Shown here: in pieces, positions 12,170-22,689 of the stretch
How the letters are laid out: every line of letters begins with the position of its first letter
Position numbering within the stretch: the first letter of the stretch is position 1
NCBI GenBank assembly: GCA_012845835.1
Contig: JABAKD010000014.1
Span: 1,976,501 to 2,040,500, forward strand
From: Undaria pinnatifida
Taxonomy: Eukaryota > Sar > Phaeophyceae > Laminariales > Alariaceae
Length of the DNA: 64,000 nt
Direction of reading: 5' to 3'
Made by a program: the position numbers and the translations under genes
The notes under the pieces: generated by a model
What the model saw: the letters and a program-made list of their open reading frames with translations, nothing else
The model's database searches: none
Told to the model about the DNA's origin: nothing

Positions 12170-12555
12170 TTCCCCCCGCCCCGCGGGGGAGGGTGGGGGG
12201 GGGGTGAAAACTGACGGCTCACCCTCGTCCGGTTTTCCTTGCCCCCCTCTCCCTCCCCCGCTCCCTCTCCCAGCTATTGTACGCGGCTGACCTGCCCCCC
12301 TACCCGATAGATAACCTCAACAACCAGAAGCCCCCCCCCCCCCCCCCCCGAGGGCACACACACCGGAAGATGAAGGAATCAATTCCTGCCCTCCCTTCCT
12401 TCCCTCCTCTCGCCCCCCTCCCCCTCCCTCCGCTTTAGTTCTCCTGCTCGTGAAGCAATCGGGTGGGAGGGTGGGAGATTGCGATTGGTGTCTCCCCGTG
12501 CCACCTCTCTACCCCTATGCTCCTGCCGACGTCTTCTCCCTACTGCTACTGCTGC
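12170..12555. repeat. C-rich low complexity up to the scaffold gap
   Basis: Runs of C up to 19, and CCCTCC/CCCCTC phrases, run continuously to the gap edge. The gap probably reflects failure to assemble this G-quadruplex-prone sequence. Confidence 0.7.
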
Positions 12556-13055
12556 NNNNNNNNNNNNNNNNNNNNNNNNNNNNNNNNNNNNNNNNNNNNN
12601 NNNNNNNNNNNNNNNNNNNNNNNNNNNNNNNNNNNNNNNNNNNNNNNNNNNNNNNNNNNNNNNNNNNNNNNNNNNNNNNNNNNNNNNNNNNNNNNNNNNN
12701 NNNNNNNNNNNNNNNNNNNNNNNNNNNNNNNNNNNNNNNNNNNNNNNNNNNNNNNNNNNNNNNNNNNNNNNNNNNNNNNNNNNNNNNNNNNNNNNNNNNN
12801 NNNNNNNNNNNNNNNNNNNNNNNNNNNNNNNNNNNNNNNNNNNNNNNNNNNNNNNNNNNNNNNNNNNNNNNNNNNNNNNNNNNNNNNNNNNNNNNNNNNN
12901 NNNNNNNNNNNNNNNNNNNNNNNNNNNNNNNNNNNNNNNNNNNNNNNNNNNNNNNNNNNNNNNNNNNNNNNNNNNNNNNNNNNNNNNNNNNNNNNNNNNN
13001 NNNNNNNNNNNNNNNNNNNNNNNNNNNNNNNNNNNNNNNNNNNNNNNNNNNNNNN
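12556..13055. other. Scaffold gap, exactly 500 N
   Basis: An unbroken run of 500 N. The round length suggests a placeholder, not a measured distance. Any open frame spanning it is meaningless. Confidence 0.98.
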
Positions 13056-13116
13056 TACGTTATACTGTAAAACATTTTCTTTTTTGGGTGCTTCAATCGT
13101 CTCGTTTCCTGTGGCA

Positions 13117-14930
13117 CTATATATAGCATCACATTTATCCCCTTAAAAGAATGTATAGTTTCCACGCACAGATTGAGCTGCCCCACCCGCCCCACCCCCG
13201 CCCCAACCCCCCCCCCATGATAAACTGGTGCATTTTTTTTTTTTTTTTTTTCCCAAAACCGTCAGATTTATCCCCTTAAAGGATTTATAGCCTCCACGCA
13301 CAACTTGCCCGCCTGTCCACCCCCCCCCTCCAACCCCGCTCCCTTTTGATCAAAACCAGCCCCCCACGTCCTTCAAAACTCCGCCCTCCCCTCACCGGTT
13401 ATTCGACTTCCGGGATTCACTTGATAAACGGATGCATTCCTTTCACAGCGGTCAGATTTTGTCCCCCTCAGAAACGGGTTTTATTGATTCCACGAACAGA
13501 CTGACTAACATCACCCTGTTGACCCTGATAGCTACACTGTAGTTGCAAGGGAAGTCGCCGATTTATATCCTTAATGAGGGCACACAACCCGTAATACGCG
13601 CCATCGGAGCATCACACAAAGCTTGCAAAGATGAGTTTCGACAAAATCTTCGATCTCACAGCTGGAGTGTATTTTCATTTTTTATAATAAAGCACACTAC
13701 GAATCCCTAACACATTAAAATGTATATACCACACCTAAAATACTTTTGTATACCACACCTAAAACAAAATGTGATAGTCTAGAATAATAAATATTAATAC
13801 CAGGCAATCGATATCACCTAGTTGCCTATCCAACCAGCCGTGCCGTAGCTCCAATTCGTTTATTTCCGCCCCCCTCCCCCGCTCCTCCCGCCCCCCTCCT
13901 TCCCCACCACCCGCACCGTCGCCTGGACCTCGCACATTTAGTAAAGTTCCTCCCAGGTATACATTCATGCGACCTAAAGGGGTTTGATCCCCCCCCCCCC
14001 CCCCCCATCGCCCCCCCCCCCCCCCTCGTTATGTTTTGTCCCGTTGTCCCACCTAAATTCAAAATCTGCCAGAGTAACAAACACTACCAGGCAGTTGATA
14101 TCACCTCTTACCTTTCTTGCCATCCATGCTATAGCTCCAATTCATACCCCCCCCCCCCTCGCCCCCCAAACGCCCCCTCCTTCCCCACCACCCGCGCCAT
14201 CACCTAGACCTAGCACCACGCGTGTGTATAGCAAGATCCTAATCGATATACATTTATGCGACCTAAAGCTATTGGAAATCCCCCTACTCCCCGCCCCCCC
14301 CGTTCGAAAACTCCGCCCTCCCCTCACTGGTTATACTACTTACAGGACATACATGACAAGCTGGTGCATTCCTTCCACAACCGTCAGATGGGTCCCCCTA
14401 AAGGTTTTATAGTTTCCGAGCACAGATTGAGTTGCCCCGCCCTCCCGCCCCGTCCCGCCCCCCCGTCTCCCCCCTCCGCCCCCGCTCGCTCTTGTTCAAA
14501 CCCAGCCCCCCCGCCCTTAAAAACTTCGCCCACCTCTCACCGGTTATACGACTTACACGATATACATGATAAATTGATGCGTTTCTTCCACAACCGTCAG
14601 ATTGGTCCCTTAAAGGTTTTTTAGTTTCCGCGCACAGATTGAGTTGCCCCGCCCGCCTCTTCCCCCCGCCGCGCTCACTTTTGTTCAGACCCAGGCCCCC
14701 ACGCCCCTAAAAACTCCGCCCTCCCCTCACCGGTTATAGAAGTACGACTTGCGGATACACTTGATAAACTGATGCATTTCCTTCCACAGCTGTCAGATCT
14801 TGTCCCCTTCAAAAACGGGTCTTATAGTTGCTGCGCACAGACTGACTAAAATCACCCTGTTGAGCCTGATAGCTACACTGTAGTTGCAAGGAGAATCGCC
14901 GACCTATATCCTTCACGGGGAACGACCCGC
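13117..14930 (+). repeat. Family-R block, C-rich orientation (left arm)
   Basis: Repeated ~190-230 base units share CTCACCGGTTAT, GATAAACTGATGCATT, CCGTCAGATTTGTCCCCTT, AAAGGTTTTATAGTTTCC, GCGCACAGATTGA, then a long C tract and ACTCCGCCCTCCCCTCACC. Copies lie near 13130, 13260, 13410, 14320, 14530 and 14730. Interleaved units (13805-13978, 14097-14268) carry GATATCACCT, a poly-C run, CCCCACCACCCGC and CACCACGCG. The core module (AGCTTGCAAAGATGAGTTTC ... CTCACAGCTGGAG) is at 13610-13690. The block mirrors the G-rich block at 16.2-17.2 kb. No gene. Confidence 0.75.
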
Positions 14931-15700
14931 CGCAAATGTCAATTTTCAGGCACGGGCGTCGTAGCTGCGCTGCAACCTGTCAAATAACTCGGTAAGGAGA
15001 GGCGATCATTGATATTTGTACTGTGGTTTTTGGTTCCATTGCTCTTGTTTCACTGCATGCCCGCGGGTCGTCACTCTTACAGCACTCCAGACAGCAGGCG
15101 CGTTCGTCTATACTCACGATTACCGTGCGATTCGTACGGTGCAGGCAGCCCAACCGCTGTAGTTTGTAGCCGCGATTTGGTTAGTTGTGGGAACGGGAGA
15201 ACTCTATGCTGTTGTTGAGTGGATATCCGCGGCCGACCCAGGCTACGGTAGGGGGGTCCCCTTTTGGGCCTTTTATTTCAGTGGCAGGGGTCACTCGCGC
15301 AAGTAACCCCTTTGTTCCTATGCGATCTTACGAATTTTTCAAGTTTTACATCCACGAAATCAATACGCAATGCAAAAGTGATCTAAGCTGCGCCAAAACA
15401 AGTGCCTAAACCATTTTCATCCGTGAGGTGCAGAGTCGCTCGTGCGAGTGGCTCAAACACACCAGTGAAAACGGGGGTACGTAGCCACCGTCGGCCATGT
15501 GAGTTCAGTTTGCACATTGGACCTCTTCACTTGTGCGCCTTTTTTCGTATCGTGCGTTTGTAGGCGGGAAAGCGTAGTATTGCCCGGACGAATTTTTATT
15601 TCATTTGGTTTTTCGGATCTTCCTAGGGCTCCAGCACCTTTCTTTGGGAGACCACGGACTCTAGATTTTTGACAAGAGTTATTGTGAGAACAACAACAAG
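14931..15700. other. No gene; copy of the 8-kb dispersed repeat
   Basis: 15239-15310 carries CAGGCTACGGTAGGGGGGT and CACTCGCGCAAGTAACCCC, matching the 8.0-8.3 kb repeat. 15665-15695 is a short ACA-rich tract. Nothing else is recognised. Confidence 0.45.
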
Positions 15701-15714
15701 AACAACAAGAATCC

Positions 15715-15815
15715 TTAATGAGGACACACACCCCATAATACGCGCCATCGGAGTATCACACACAGCTTGCAAATATGAGTTTCGAATAAATCTTCGATCT
15801 CACAGCTGGTCCAGC
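15715..15815 (+). repeat. Family-R core, plus orientation
   Basis: CCTTAATGAGGACACACACC, GGAGTATCACACACAGCTTG and CTTCGATCTCACAGCTGG are the reverse complement of the block at 16200-16370. The two copies make an inverted repeat with a ~390-base spacer. Confidence 0.75.
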
Positions 15816-15944
15816 GCTTTGCTAATTAGTCTAAGTGTGCACCGCCCGACGCCTGATGATGCAGAACGCCAGATCTCACTGGTCGGGGAGTTCATTCGAT
15901 CAATACAGGTGTGCGTGAGTGGAGAGCAGAAGAGGGTGTTGAGG

Positions 15945-16165
15945 TCTTAGTGGGGTATTAGACCATGAATAGTCCGTTTGACCACTTGCAAAAGGTTAAC
16001 CAATATACCTTACCCACACTAAGCCTTATTAACACTCTTCCCCCTTGAAACGACGGGATAGCAGGTCGGCCGGATATACCGGCGGACCTGTCAGTATATC
16101 CAAGCCGTTTCATTTCCTGGGTATGCCGGGGAGAAGAGTATTTCCCAAATTCGACATGGGGAAAG
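15945..16165 (-). mobile_element. SINE-2 partial copy
   Basis: On the plus strand it has TCCGTTTGACCACTTGCAAA, TACCCACACTAAGCC, CGACGGGATAGCAGGTCGGC, GTTTCATTTCCTGGGTATGC and AAATTCGACATGGGG. All occur in the same order in the fuller copies at 23663-24022 and 34422-35215. It lacks the tRNA-like segment and runs directly into a family-R copy. Confidence 0.65.
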
Positions 16166-16189
16166 TCTGAAAAAGTTTAACATAAAAAA

Positions 16190-17200
16190 TGAAAATACAC
16201 TCCAGCTGTGAGATCGAAGATTTCGTCGAAACTGTTTATTATAAAAATGGAAAATACACTCCAGCTGTGAGATCGAAGATTTCGTCGAAACTCATCTTTG
16301 CAAGCTGTGTGTGATACTCCGATCGCGCGTATTACGAGTTGTGTGTCCTCATTAAGGATATAGGTCGGCGACTCCCCTTACAACTACAGTGTAGCTATCA
16401 GGGTCAACAGGGTGATGTTAGTCAGTCTGTGCGCGGAAACTATAAAACCCGTTTCTGAGGGGGACAAAATCTGACAGCTGTGGAGGGAAATGTATCCTTT
16501 TATCAAGTGAATCTTGTAAGTCGAATAACAGGTGAGGGGGGGGGCGGAGTTTTGAAGGACGTGGGGGCCTGGTTTTGATCAAAAGCGCCCGGGTTTGGAG
16601 GGGGGGGGGGGGGGGAGAAGGGGGGGCAATTTGTGCGTGTAAGCTATAAATCCTTTCAAGGAAATAAATCCGACGGTTTTGGAAGAAAAAAAACCAAAAC
16701 AAAACAAAACAAAAAGGCACCAGTATATTATTGGGGGGGGGGGGGGGGTTGGGGCGGGGGTGGGGCGTGTGGGGCAGCTCAATATGTGCGTGGAAACTAT
16801 ACATTATTTTGAGGGGATAAAAGTGACGGTTTTGGAAATAATGCATCAGTTTATCATGTATATCCTGGGGTAAGTCGTACAATCAGTGAGTAGAGAGAGG
16901 GTGGAGTGCTCGAGGGGGTGGGGTTGGGATGGGTTGGGGGGGAGGGGGCGGAGGTGAGGGGTGGGGGCGGGGGGGACGGGGGGGGAGGGGGCGGGGGGGG
17001 GCGGGGGGGGGCGGGGGGGGGGCGGGGGGGGGGGGGGGGAGGAAGGGGTTTAGGTGAGGGGTTTGTTATACGTGTGGTGCTAGGTCTAGGCGATGGTGCG
17101 GGTGATGGGGAAGAAGGGGGCGTTCGGGGCGGGGGGGGGGGGGGGGGAACAGCGGCATGGATGGCTCTCGAAAGATAATGAGGTGATATCCTGTACGTGA
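16190..17200 (-). repeat. Family-R block, G-rich orientation (right arm)
   Basis: This starts with a duplicated ~60-base piece carrying TACACTCCAGCTGTGAGATC (16195 and 16253). It then runs CTTTGCAAGCTGTGTGTGAT, CTCATTAAGGATATAGGTCG, CAGGGTCAACAGGGTGATG, ACTATAAAACCCGTTTCTGA, two G-tract units (16500-16900) and the poly-G/GGTGGTGCTAGGTC unit (16905-17180). This is the near-complete layout of family R, about 1 kb. The part 16235-16500 is almost identical to 34131-34390, so this subfamily moved recently. G-rich frames here are composition artefacts. Confidence 0.75.
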
Positions 17201-17204
17201 AGTG

Positions 17205-17370
17205 TTTATTTATTATGGTGGATGTGGGATTTGAACCCACAACCCAAAAAACCCATAGTCTGTCGACGACACTATTTGTTAAGGTATTAGTAGGGTATTA
17301 ATCCGTTTGACCACTTGCAAAAGGTTAACGAATAGCTTACCCAAACTAAGCCTTACAACTTGAGATCACT
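17205..17370 (-). mobile_element. SINE-2 head with tRNA-like 3' half
   Basis: Plus strand: ATGGTGGATGTGGGATTTGA then ACCCACAACCC, which is the reverse complement of a tRNA T-arm plus acceptor ending in CCA (minus strand GGGTTCAAATCCCACATCCA, then CCA). It is followed by GTCTGTCGACGAC and the TTGACCACTTGCAAAAGGTT head repeat. This matches the internal-promoter end of SINE-2. Confidence 0.65.
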
Positions 17371-17379
17371 TTGGAGCAG

Positions 17380-17870
17380 TAACTAGCGATCGACGTCCAC
17401 GGTATGTTCCATCGTGACTCCACAGCAGCACTATTAGTCTAACAACCCAAGCAAAAAGCCTGGGTTGGACCTACGCTTGCCCGCCACATACACAGGGAGT
17501 ACACAGGAACTCACGTACAAACCCGGTAGACCCACGTAGCCCACTCCAAAAGCACTTATTGCTTCACGCATACTGAATTCCACAGATAGATGCCTGGTTT
17601 TGTGCCCCTCAAAATGCAGGTTATCCAGTTTCCGTGCACAGGACAAGGCTGAACGTCTTGACCCTGGAATTTTAGCAGGAGAGTCACCGACCTGATATCG
17701 TACACACCACGTGACACGCGTTGATCGAAGTATCACACGAAATCCTTTTTTATAACTAATTTTCAAGGAAGGACGTCAGCCGTGAGTTCGACGAATTTCA
17801 GGTCCAACACTCATCTTTGCAAGCTGCGTTGTTGGTACTCGTAAAATACTATATGGGTGGTTTTTTATTG
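17380..17870 (+). repeat. Diverged family-R copy
   Basis: Contains TTTCCGTGCACAGGACAAGG, CTTGACCCTGG, GTCACCGACCTGATATCGTA, then CGTCAGCCGTGAGTTCGACG and CATCTTTGCAAGCTGCG. It is an old copy with rearranged order. An open minus frame at 17434-17766 is a shadow of it. Confidence 0.5.
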
Positions 17871-18239
17871 GGAGGATCACACAGCTGGTTCAGATGACGT
17901 AAGTGTATATTTTCAGTTTGAAATATGGTTGTCCCACAAGGTCCTTCCGTCAGAATATCGCTCTGACAGGCGTACAGGCCTTGGTTGTGAGAAAAACTAA
18001 CGCACACTGCTGTTATACACGCTGCTGTCTGTCGTTATTTTCTTTATATTTAGTCGAGAATATATAATGATCGATCAACTTAGCGGCTCGTTATATACAT
18101 AGGTACGAGGTACTACAGCCGTACATACAGGTTTTGTACTCGTATTGCGATTTATTTTCTCATATTTTCTTTTCCTTATATTCTTTTATTTCCAATGACT
18201 CGAGTCTGACGTGCGTATGCGTAGTGATAGGTACCACGT

Positions 18240-18800
18240 ACGTGTTGTTGTTGTTCTAACATTAACTCGCATAATCAAGTCCGTGGTCACAGGGCAGGCT
18301 CCAGTCACTCTGGAGCCGAGGAATACCCCAAGGACAAACACAAACAACCCAAGGTGGTACACGCATATATCACAGCTGACGCAATTCATGCCTCCATCCG
18401 CAACATATAAAAGTGAAATCGGGAGTCAGTCCACGATGTGCCAGGTCCATACCGGTGCATACCTCTCATTACTCGCGCCAAACCGACTACACCGCTTGCC
18501 ACCCAAGAAGACTACCATGTCGTAGTATCTATCACTACGCATACGCACGACAGACGCAAGTCAAAAGGAAAAAAGAAGAGAAAAGAAAGAAGATAAAGGA
18601 AAGTAAAGAAAATATAAAAAAGCGACAAACGAAAAAGGAAAGAAAAAAAAGAAAAAGACGAGAAACGAAAGAAAAGACAAGACAAGGAGAAGCAAGGAAA
18701 GGAAAAGAGAAGAAAAAAATGCCGTACTAGCAGATCCTAGGGACTGGCTAAAGACGGCATTCAGCTCATAGAGGTTATCAAGTGCATCATCAATGGCACT
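18240..18800. repeat. Family R3 (TGGAGCC repeat), copy with an empty transposon site
   Basis: Begins ACTCGCATAATCAAGTCCG, then GGTCACAGGGCAGGCTCCAG, CACAGCTGACGCAATTCATG, TCGGGAGTCAGTCCACGATG and CCGCTTGCCACCCAAG. A ~150-base GA-rich tract (18560-18715) follows, then TGCCGTACTAGCAGATCCTA and GACTGGCTAAAGACGGCAT. The same order occurs at 49415-49905 plus 51084-51160, where a TIR transposon interrupts it at the ACT in this copy's GTACTAGCAG. Partial R3 copies are at 22690, 25320 and 30655. It often ends in an ACA/AAC microsatellite. Confidence 0.75.
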
Positions 18801-18879
18801 GGGGAGAGAACGCAACACGGCGAAAAAGTCAGGGCGGTCTTACGTTATCTTGTGACGGCCATTATAAGGCCCACAACGT

Positions 18880-19642
18880 TCAAGACGATGTTGGCCAAAC
18901 CCAGACTTCAGTCTCTTGGGCATGACGCCCCCCCTTCCCCCCTTCCCCCCGCCCCCCCCCCCTTCCCCCTCCCCCCGACCGCTTAGATATGCCAACGGTG
19001 GATGGCGCTGCCGCAGCCTTTGCGCGTCGCTCTGCAGCTTTGCGTCTCTCCGTTTCATGCCAATTCCGCATGAACAACTCGGCTCCCTCCTCTACGCGTC
19101 GAAACCATCTGCCAGCCTTCTCAGCAACCTTTCGACACCCTTCGAATTTCATTCTTAAGACCGACATATCCTCCTTCAGATGATACATCCAGTCTTTCTC
19201 TTGCCCCTCTGAGTAGCCCTTGCTCCCAACAAACTTTCCAAACATCACCCCCGGTGGCAGACGCTCTTCCCCCATACGCGCTACGAATCCCGCAAACAAT
19301 ATCGTCCTTTTGCGCACTATCGCCTCTATGCTCTCGGAAGCTGTCTTGGCAAGCGCGTCGTCGTACGATAGGGTGTGATCGTCGCACTTCTGTTTCCGCC
19401 ATCCAAGGCATCGGAGGAGCATGGAGCGGTGAACCCGTCGTAGCCTGTCATAGTCAGGCTTCTTCGGGCTCCACGTCATGCAACCGTAAATAATTGTCCC
19501 GACCACCTCAGCTTTCAGCAACCGTACCTTCAACCGTAAGCGCACACCCGGGCGATCATAGATTTCCAACTCGTACCGCTGGAAGCACGCCCAGGCCCTC
19601 TGAAGACGCCGCGTTATTTCCATGCGAAGGTCTCTGTCTGCG
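18880..19642 (-). pseudogene. LINE C-terminal domain, severed by a SINE
   Basis: This frame resumes on the far side of the SINE with NADRDLRMEITRRLQRAWAC, directly continuing the VYLGGTIT end of the RT frame at about 19965. It contains RVHRSMLLRCLGWRKQK, RKRTILFAGFVARMGEERLP and a basic, alanine-rich tail. These are typical of the connector and C-terminal region of LINE ORF2 proteins downstream of RT. Apart from the SINE it is open for about 280 codons, so the SINE insertion is one of the main disabling events. The last ~40 residues are Gly/Arg-rich from a C/G tract and may be read-through into flanking DNA. Confidence 0.75.
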
Positions 19643-19957
19643 TTTTTTTTTTTTTTACTTCTCATACTTTTACTTTCCAGCTTCTGGACAAGCCGTGGAC
19701 ACAGGTGTCGTCCCTTCTCCCCCCCGGTGCTTGCCTTCAATTTTTATCGCGCATAGGGTTCAGCAATCCCACTGCTCGTCGATTTTTCATCGAGTGTTGC
19801 TGACTCACGCTCTCGCGCTTTCCGCAAGTCGATTTATGCACAAGAAAAAGTCCCATCGAATTTATACGAGTATGCACTCGGCGGGGCTCGAACTCACGAA
19901 GCTGACCTATACGTGTACCAGGCTCGAGGATAACCTGATACGCCACCGGGGCGACCG
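19643..19957 (-). mobile_element. SINE-1 (tRNA-derived), full copy inside the LINE
   Basis: On the minus strand it starts GGTCGCCCCGGTGGCGTATC with an A-box-like TGGCGTATCAGG. A B-box GAGTTCGAGCCCC comes ~60 bases later, then a ~200-base body (CTTGCGGAAAGCGCGAGAGC, ATCGACGAGCAGTGGGATTG, CACGGCTTGTCCAGAAGCTG) and a poly(A) tail (plus-strand T run 19643-19656). The internal polymerase III promoter and A tail define a retroposon mobilised by a LINE. Its insertion splits the LINE frame cleanly between VYLGGTIT and NADRDLR. I see no clear target-site duplication. Confidence 0.85.
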
Positions 19958-20039
19958 GTGATAGTCCCGCCCAAGTACACACGCTCGATTGTTTGTTTGT
20001 ATACCTGGCTGGCTGCATTGATTGATTGTGAAGGACACC

Positions 20040-21470
20040 TTCCCACCGCCTTTGGTTTCCAGGCACATAATCTCTGTTGTCGCCTCGGAGACCGTAAGCC
20101 CGAACGACGAGCACGCAGTCACGATCACCGTCATCATCCTCTTCAGCCCTTCTGATGATCGCGATACGATGCCCGCATCGTCCGCGTACAGCATACCCCA
20201 CAATCTCTGCACCTCATCCCCCTCCTTTCCCCTCTACCCGTCGACTTTGCCTGTGCGTGAAGAGCCTTTCTTCTCGCCCTTCTCCTTTCGTTGGAGCTTC
20301 ACCATGTTGTCCGTGATGGCTGCATCAGCGAGGAAGCGTTTCTCGGCCACACGCAGTACCGTCGTGAAGAACATGTTGAACAGCAGTGGCGCGAGCACGC
20401 ATCCTTGCCTGAGACCTTGCCCCACGTCGATTTTGTCCGAGCACTCTCCATCATCCAGCCGCACGCATGCTTGCATACCGTCGTGGAATTGGCGGATGAC
20501 GGCGAGCATTCTCGGTGGCACGCCAAAACAAGCAAGGACATCCCACCGAAGGGTTCGGTCGACGGAGTCGTATGCTTTGGTGAGGTCGATAAAGCACAAG
20601 TACAAGGGGGTGTCCTTCTTCCGCGCCAGTTCCTGCAGTCGTCGTACTACGAACATCATGTCAACCGTCGAGCGTTGGGGTCTGAACCCACACTGTCCTC
20701 CGGCAGAACATTCTGGCGTTCGCAATAGTCACACAGGCGACCCGCGATGACTTTGAGGAGTACTTTGCCGGCGTAAGCCACGAGGGAGATGCCACGATAA
20801 TTGCCACACTTAGTCCCGATCTTTCTTGTTGTAAAGCATCTTAATCGTTGCATCTTCCCATTGTTGCGGTACGCAACCTCCCCTCCACACAACGACGATG
20901 ATATCGTGGAGCTTTCCGAGGGTGTTCGATTCTCCTTTGTCGGCCAAATCCTTCAAGAGCTCGGCCGGGAGACCATCGGGCCCTACCGCCTTTCGGCTCG
21001 CCAACGCATGGATCGCCTCCTCTACTTCGTACCTCGACGGGACATCGTCCAGTGGTTTGCACGGGGGCCACTTGGTGTTAAGCAGTTTGTGGAACCACCT
21101 CACCCACCGCTCGCGGATGAGGGCATTATCCCGCAGCAATCGACCTTCCTCGTCTTTGATGTACTGCGAGTTAAACGTCCTCTTCCCTTCAACATACATA
21201 TATCCCCTTGAGATGGTTGTAGAAGCCAAATTGATTACAATCTCGGATACGCCCTTCGTGTTGGCTAACGTAATCTTCGAAGAATCTCTGAACAGCTTCC
21301 GCCCGCGTGCGTTTCAGCTGTTTGGTGGTCGCCTTCATGGCTTGCCGTGGACCACGATCGTTTGGAGCTGAACGGACCCGTTTCCTCGCGTCTTCCCTAT
21401 CCTGCCATCGTGCATTCAACTCCGCTCTCGTCTCCTCGGTCGCACACCAGCCCCGCTCGGTACTTGCTTG
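20040..21470 (-). pseudogene. LINE reverse transcriptase, frameshifted
   Basis: The protein would copy the element's RNA into DNA at the target site. From the N-terminal side it shows: ARWQDREDARKRVRSAP-like linker, [39 protein letters not shown] (RT motif 2), [20 protein letters not shown] (motif 2a), [14 protein letters not shown] (motif A, catalytic D), [17 protein letters not shown] (motif B) and GMLYADDAGIVSRS (motif C, YADD). All catalytic aspartates are present. It is broken by a frameshift near 20825, another near 20700 and an in-frame TAG near 20236. The SINE at 19643-19957 then cuts the chain just after VYLGGTIT. The homology call is firm, and inactivity follows from the lesions. 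Confidence 0.88.
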
Positions 21471-21491
21471 CGCCGAATAGGGGGCGCTGTA

Positions 21492-22298
21492 CAGTAGCGG
21501 CTACGGTTTAAGAGAGGGAGGTTCCAACCCGTCATTTTTCCCTTAAATCGGGACTTCTGTTATTCCGTATTGGCTACGATATGAAAGAATATTCTCTTAA
21601 AACGTATCTCGATAAAAGGAAATATTCTCTAATATAGTCTAGACCTATATCTAGACTAGTCTATACTTCGAAGTATATTATTTGTATGCTCCGGCGGATG
21701 GGAGAAAATAAAGCAACACTTCCACGTATTTTCATACGCGTCGTGTGTCTATTTAACTCAGTTGCTTTCGCAACCCAACACTAGCTGGCGCATCCTTCGG
21801 ACCCCACCTAGAGACTATAGCGAATATCGTACCCAATACGGGCGGCCGTGGAAGATAGACGCTCTCGCCCCAACTAACTGCCGCACAGTTTATAGAGAGC
21901 GTATTATTCATGTCACAGAACGCAGTCCGCATGCGCATCCTGAGCTAGCTCAACCTACTGCTGTTAAGTCTGTTGGTTGCCGAGCAACATGGACCCACCT
22001 CAAACACGTGGTACACTCTTCGTACCCGTGCTGGGAAAGAAGTCACATTTCGTGTGACAACACACGTGGATAAAAATCTCTAGCATTTGTTCACGTGTTA
22101 TGTGTATGATGCGTTCTCGCCTCTGTTGATGTGTGTGATGGCTGCGCGATTTTTTCAGAAGAGTCCGATTTTTAAGAGAAAATCTCCGAAATAAGGCCAA
22201 TTCTCTCTTGAATCGATTTTTGTCGTGACATGCCAGTTTGACTCTAGTAAATTGGTACTTTCTCTTAAACATTGTCTCTTAAACCGTAGCCGCTACTG
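21492..22298. mobile_element. Tc1/mariner-type MITE with TA target duplication
   Basis: Perfect 24-base terminal inverted repeats: the left end starts CAGTAGCGGCTACGGTTTAA at 21492, and the right end is its exact reverse complement, ending CCGTAGCCGCTACTG at 22298. TA flanks both ends (21490-21491 and 22299-22300). CAGT...ACTG termini plus a TA duplication are the signature of the Tc1/mariner superfamily. The element is 807 bases with no transposase frame, so it is non-autonomous. Subterminal TCTCTTAAA repeats occur near both ends. A ~130-base internal stretch (21690-21825, CGGCGGATGGGA ... GCATCCTTCGGA) recurs at 34560-34695. Confidence 0.9.
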
Positions 22299-22360
22299 TA
22301 ATGTTTTTTTTTTTTTCAAGCATAGACTAGACCTATAGACTAGTCTACATACATACAACC

Positions 22361-22678
22361 TGTCGCCGCGGTGGCGTATCAGGTTACCCTCGAGCCTGGT
22401 ATAGGTCAGTTTCGTGAGTTCGAGCCCCGCCGAGAGCATACTGGTATAAATTCGATGGGACTTTTTCTTGTGCACAAATTGACTTGCGGAAAGCGCGAGA
22501 GCGTGAGTTAGCAACACTCAATGAACAATCGACGAGCAGTGGGATTGCTGAACCCTATGCGCGATAAAAATTGAAGGCAAGAACCGGGGAAGAGAAGGGA
22601 CGACACCTACCTGTGTCCACGGCTTGTCCAGAAGCTGGAAAGTGAAAGTGTGCAAAAAAAAAAAAAAAAAAAAAAAAA
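22361..22678 (+). mobile_element. SINE-1, full copy with long poly(A)
   Basis: Plus-strand copy: TGTCGCCGCGGTGGCGTATC head, B-box GAGTTCGAGCCCC, body and a ~26-base A tail ending at 22678. Closely similar to the copy in the LINE. The long unbroken A tail suggests a young insertion. It lies 60 bases right of the MITE. Confidence 0.88.
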
Positions 22679-22689
22679 CACATACGTGG

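Larger units (their letters stand above)
18880..21480 (-). mobile_element. LINE (non-LTR retrotransposon), 5'-truncated and broken
   Basis: On the minus strand the order is: a pre-RT linker ([17 protein letters not shown] at about 21000), RT palm motifs, the YADD catalytic box (about 20185), a thumb region interrupted by a SINE, and a C-terminal domain with YGCMTWSPKKPDYDRLRR and LLRCLGWRK. The endonuclease expected upstream is absent: the sequence ends at the flank of the TA-type MITE that begins at 21492. The 3' side runs out into a G/C-rich stretch at 18915-18980 (SGGGGRGGGRGEGGKGG in frame). Its low-copy, single-block nature suggests a dead insertion. Family assignment within LINEs is not attempted beyond an RTE/Jockey-like appearance. 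Confidence 0.85.

Noticed and set aside
12450-13195. Open frames of 200+ codons near 12.5-13.2 kb
   Set aside because: They consist almost entirely of unknown residues spanning the 500-N gap.
16418-17240. Proline- and glycine-rich proteins
   Set aside because: They come from C/G homopolymer tracts of family R and change frame with tract length.
18413-18818. Lys/Glu-rich plus-strand and Phe/Leu-rich minus-strand proteins
   Set aside because: They are the GA-rich tract of repeat R3 read in two directions, with a parallel tract at 49.75-49.9 kb.
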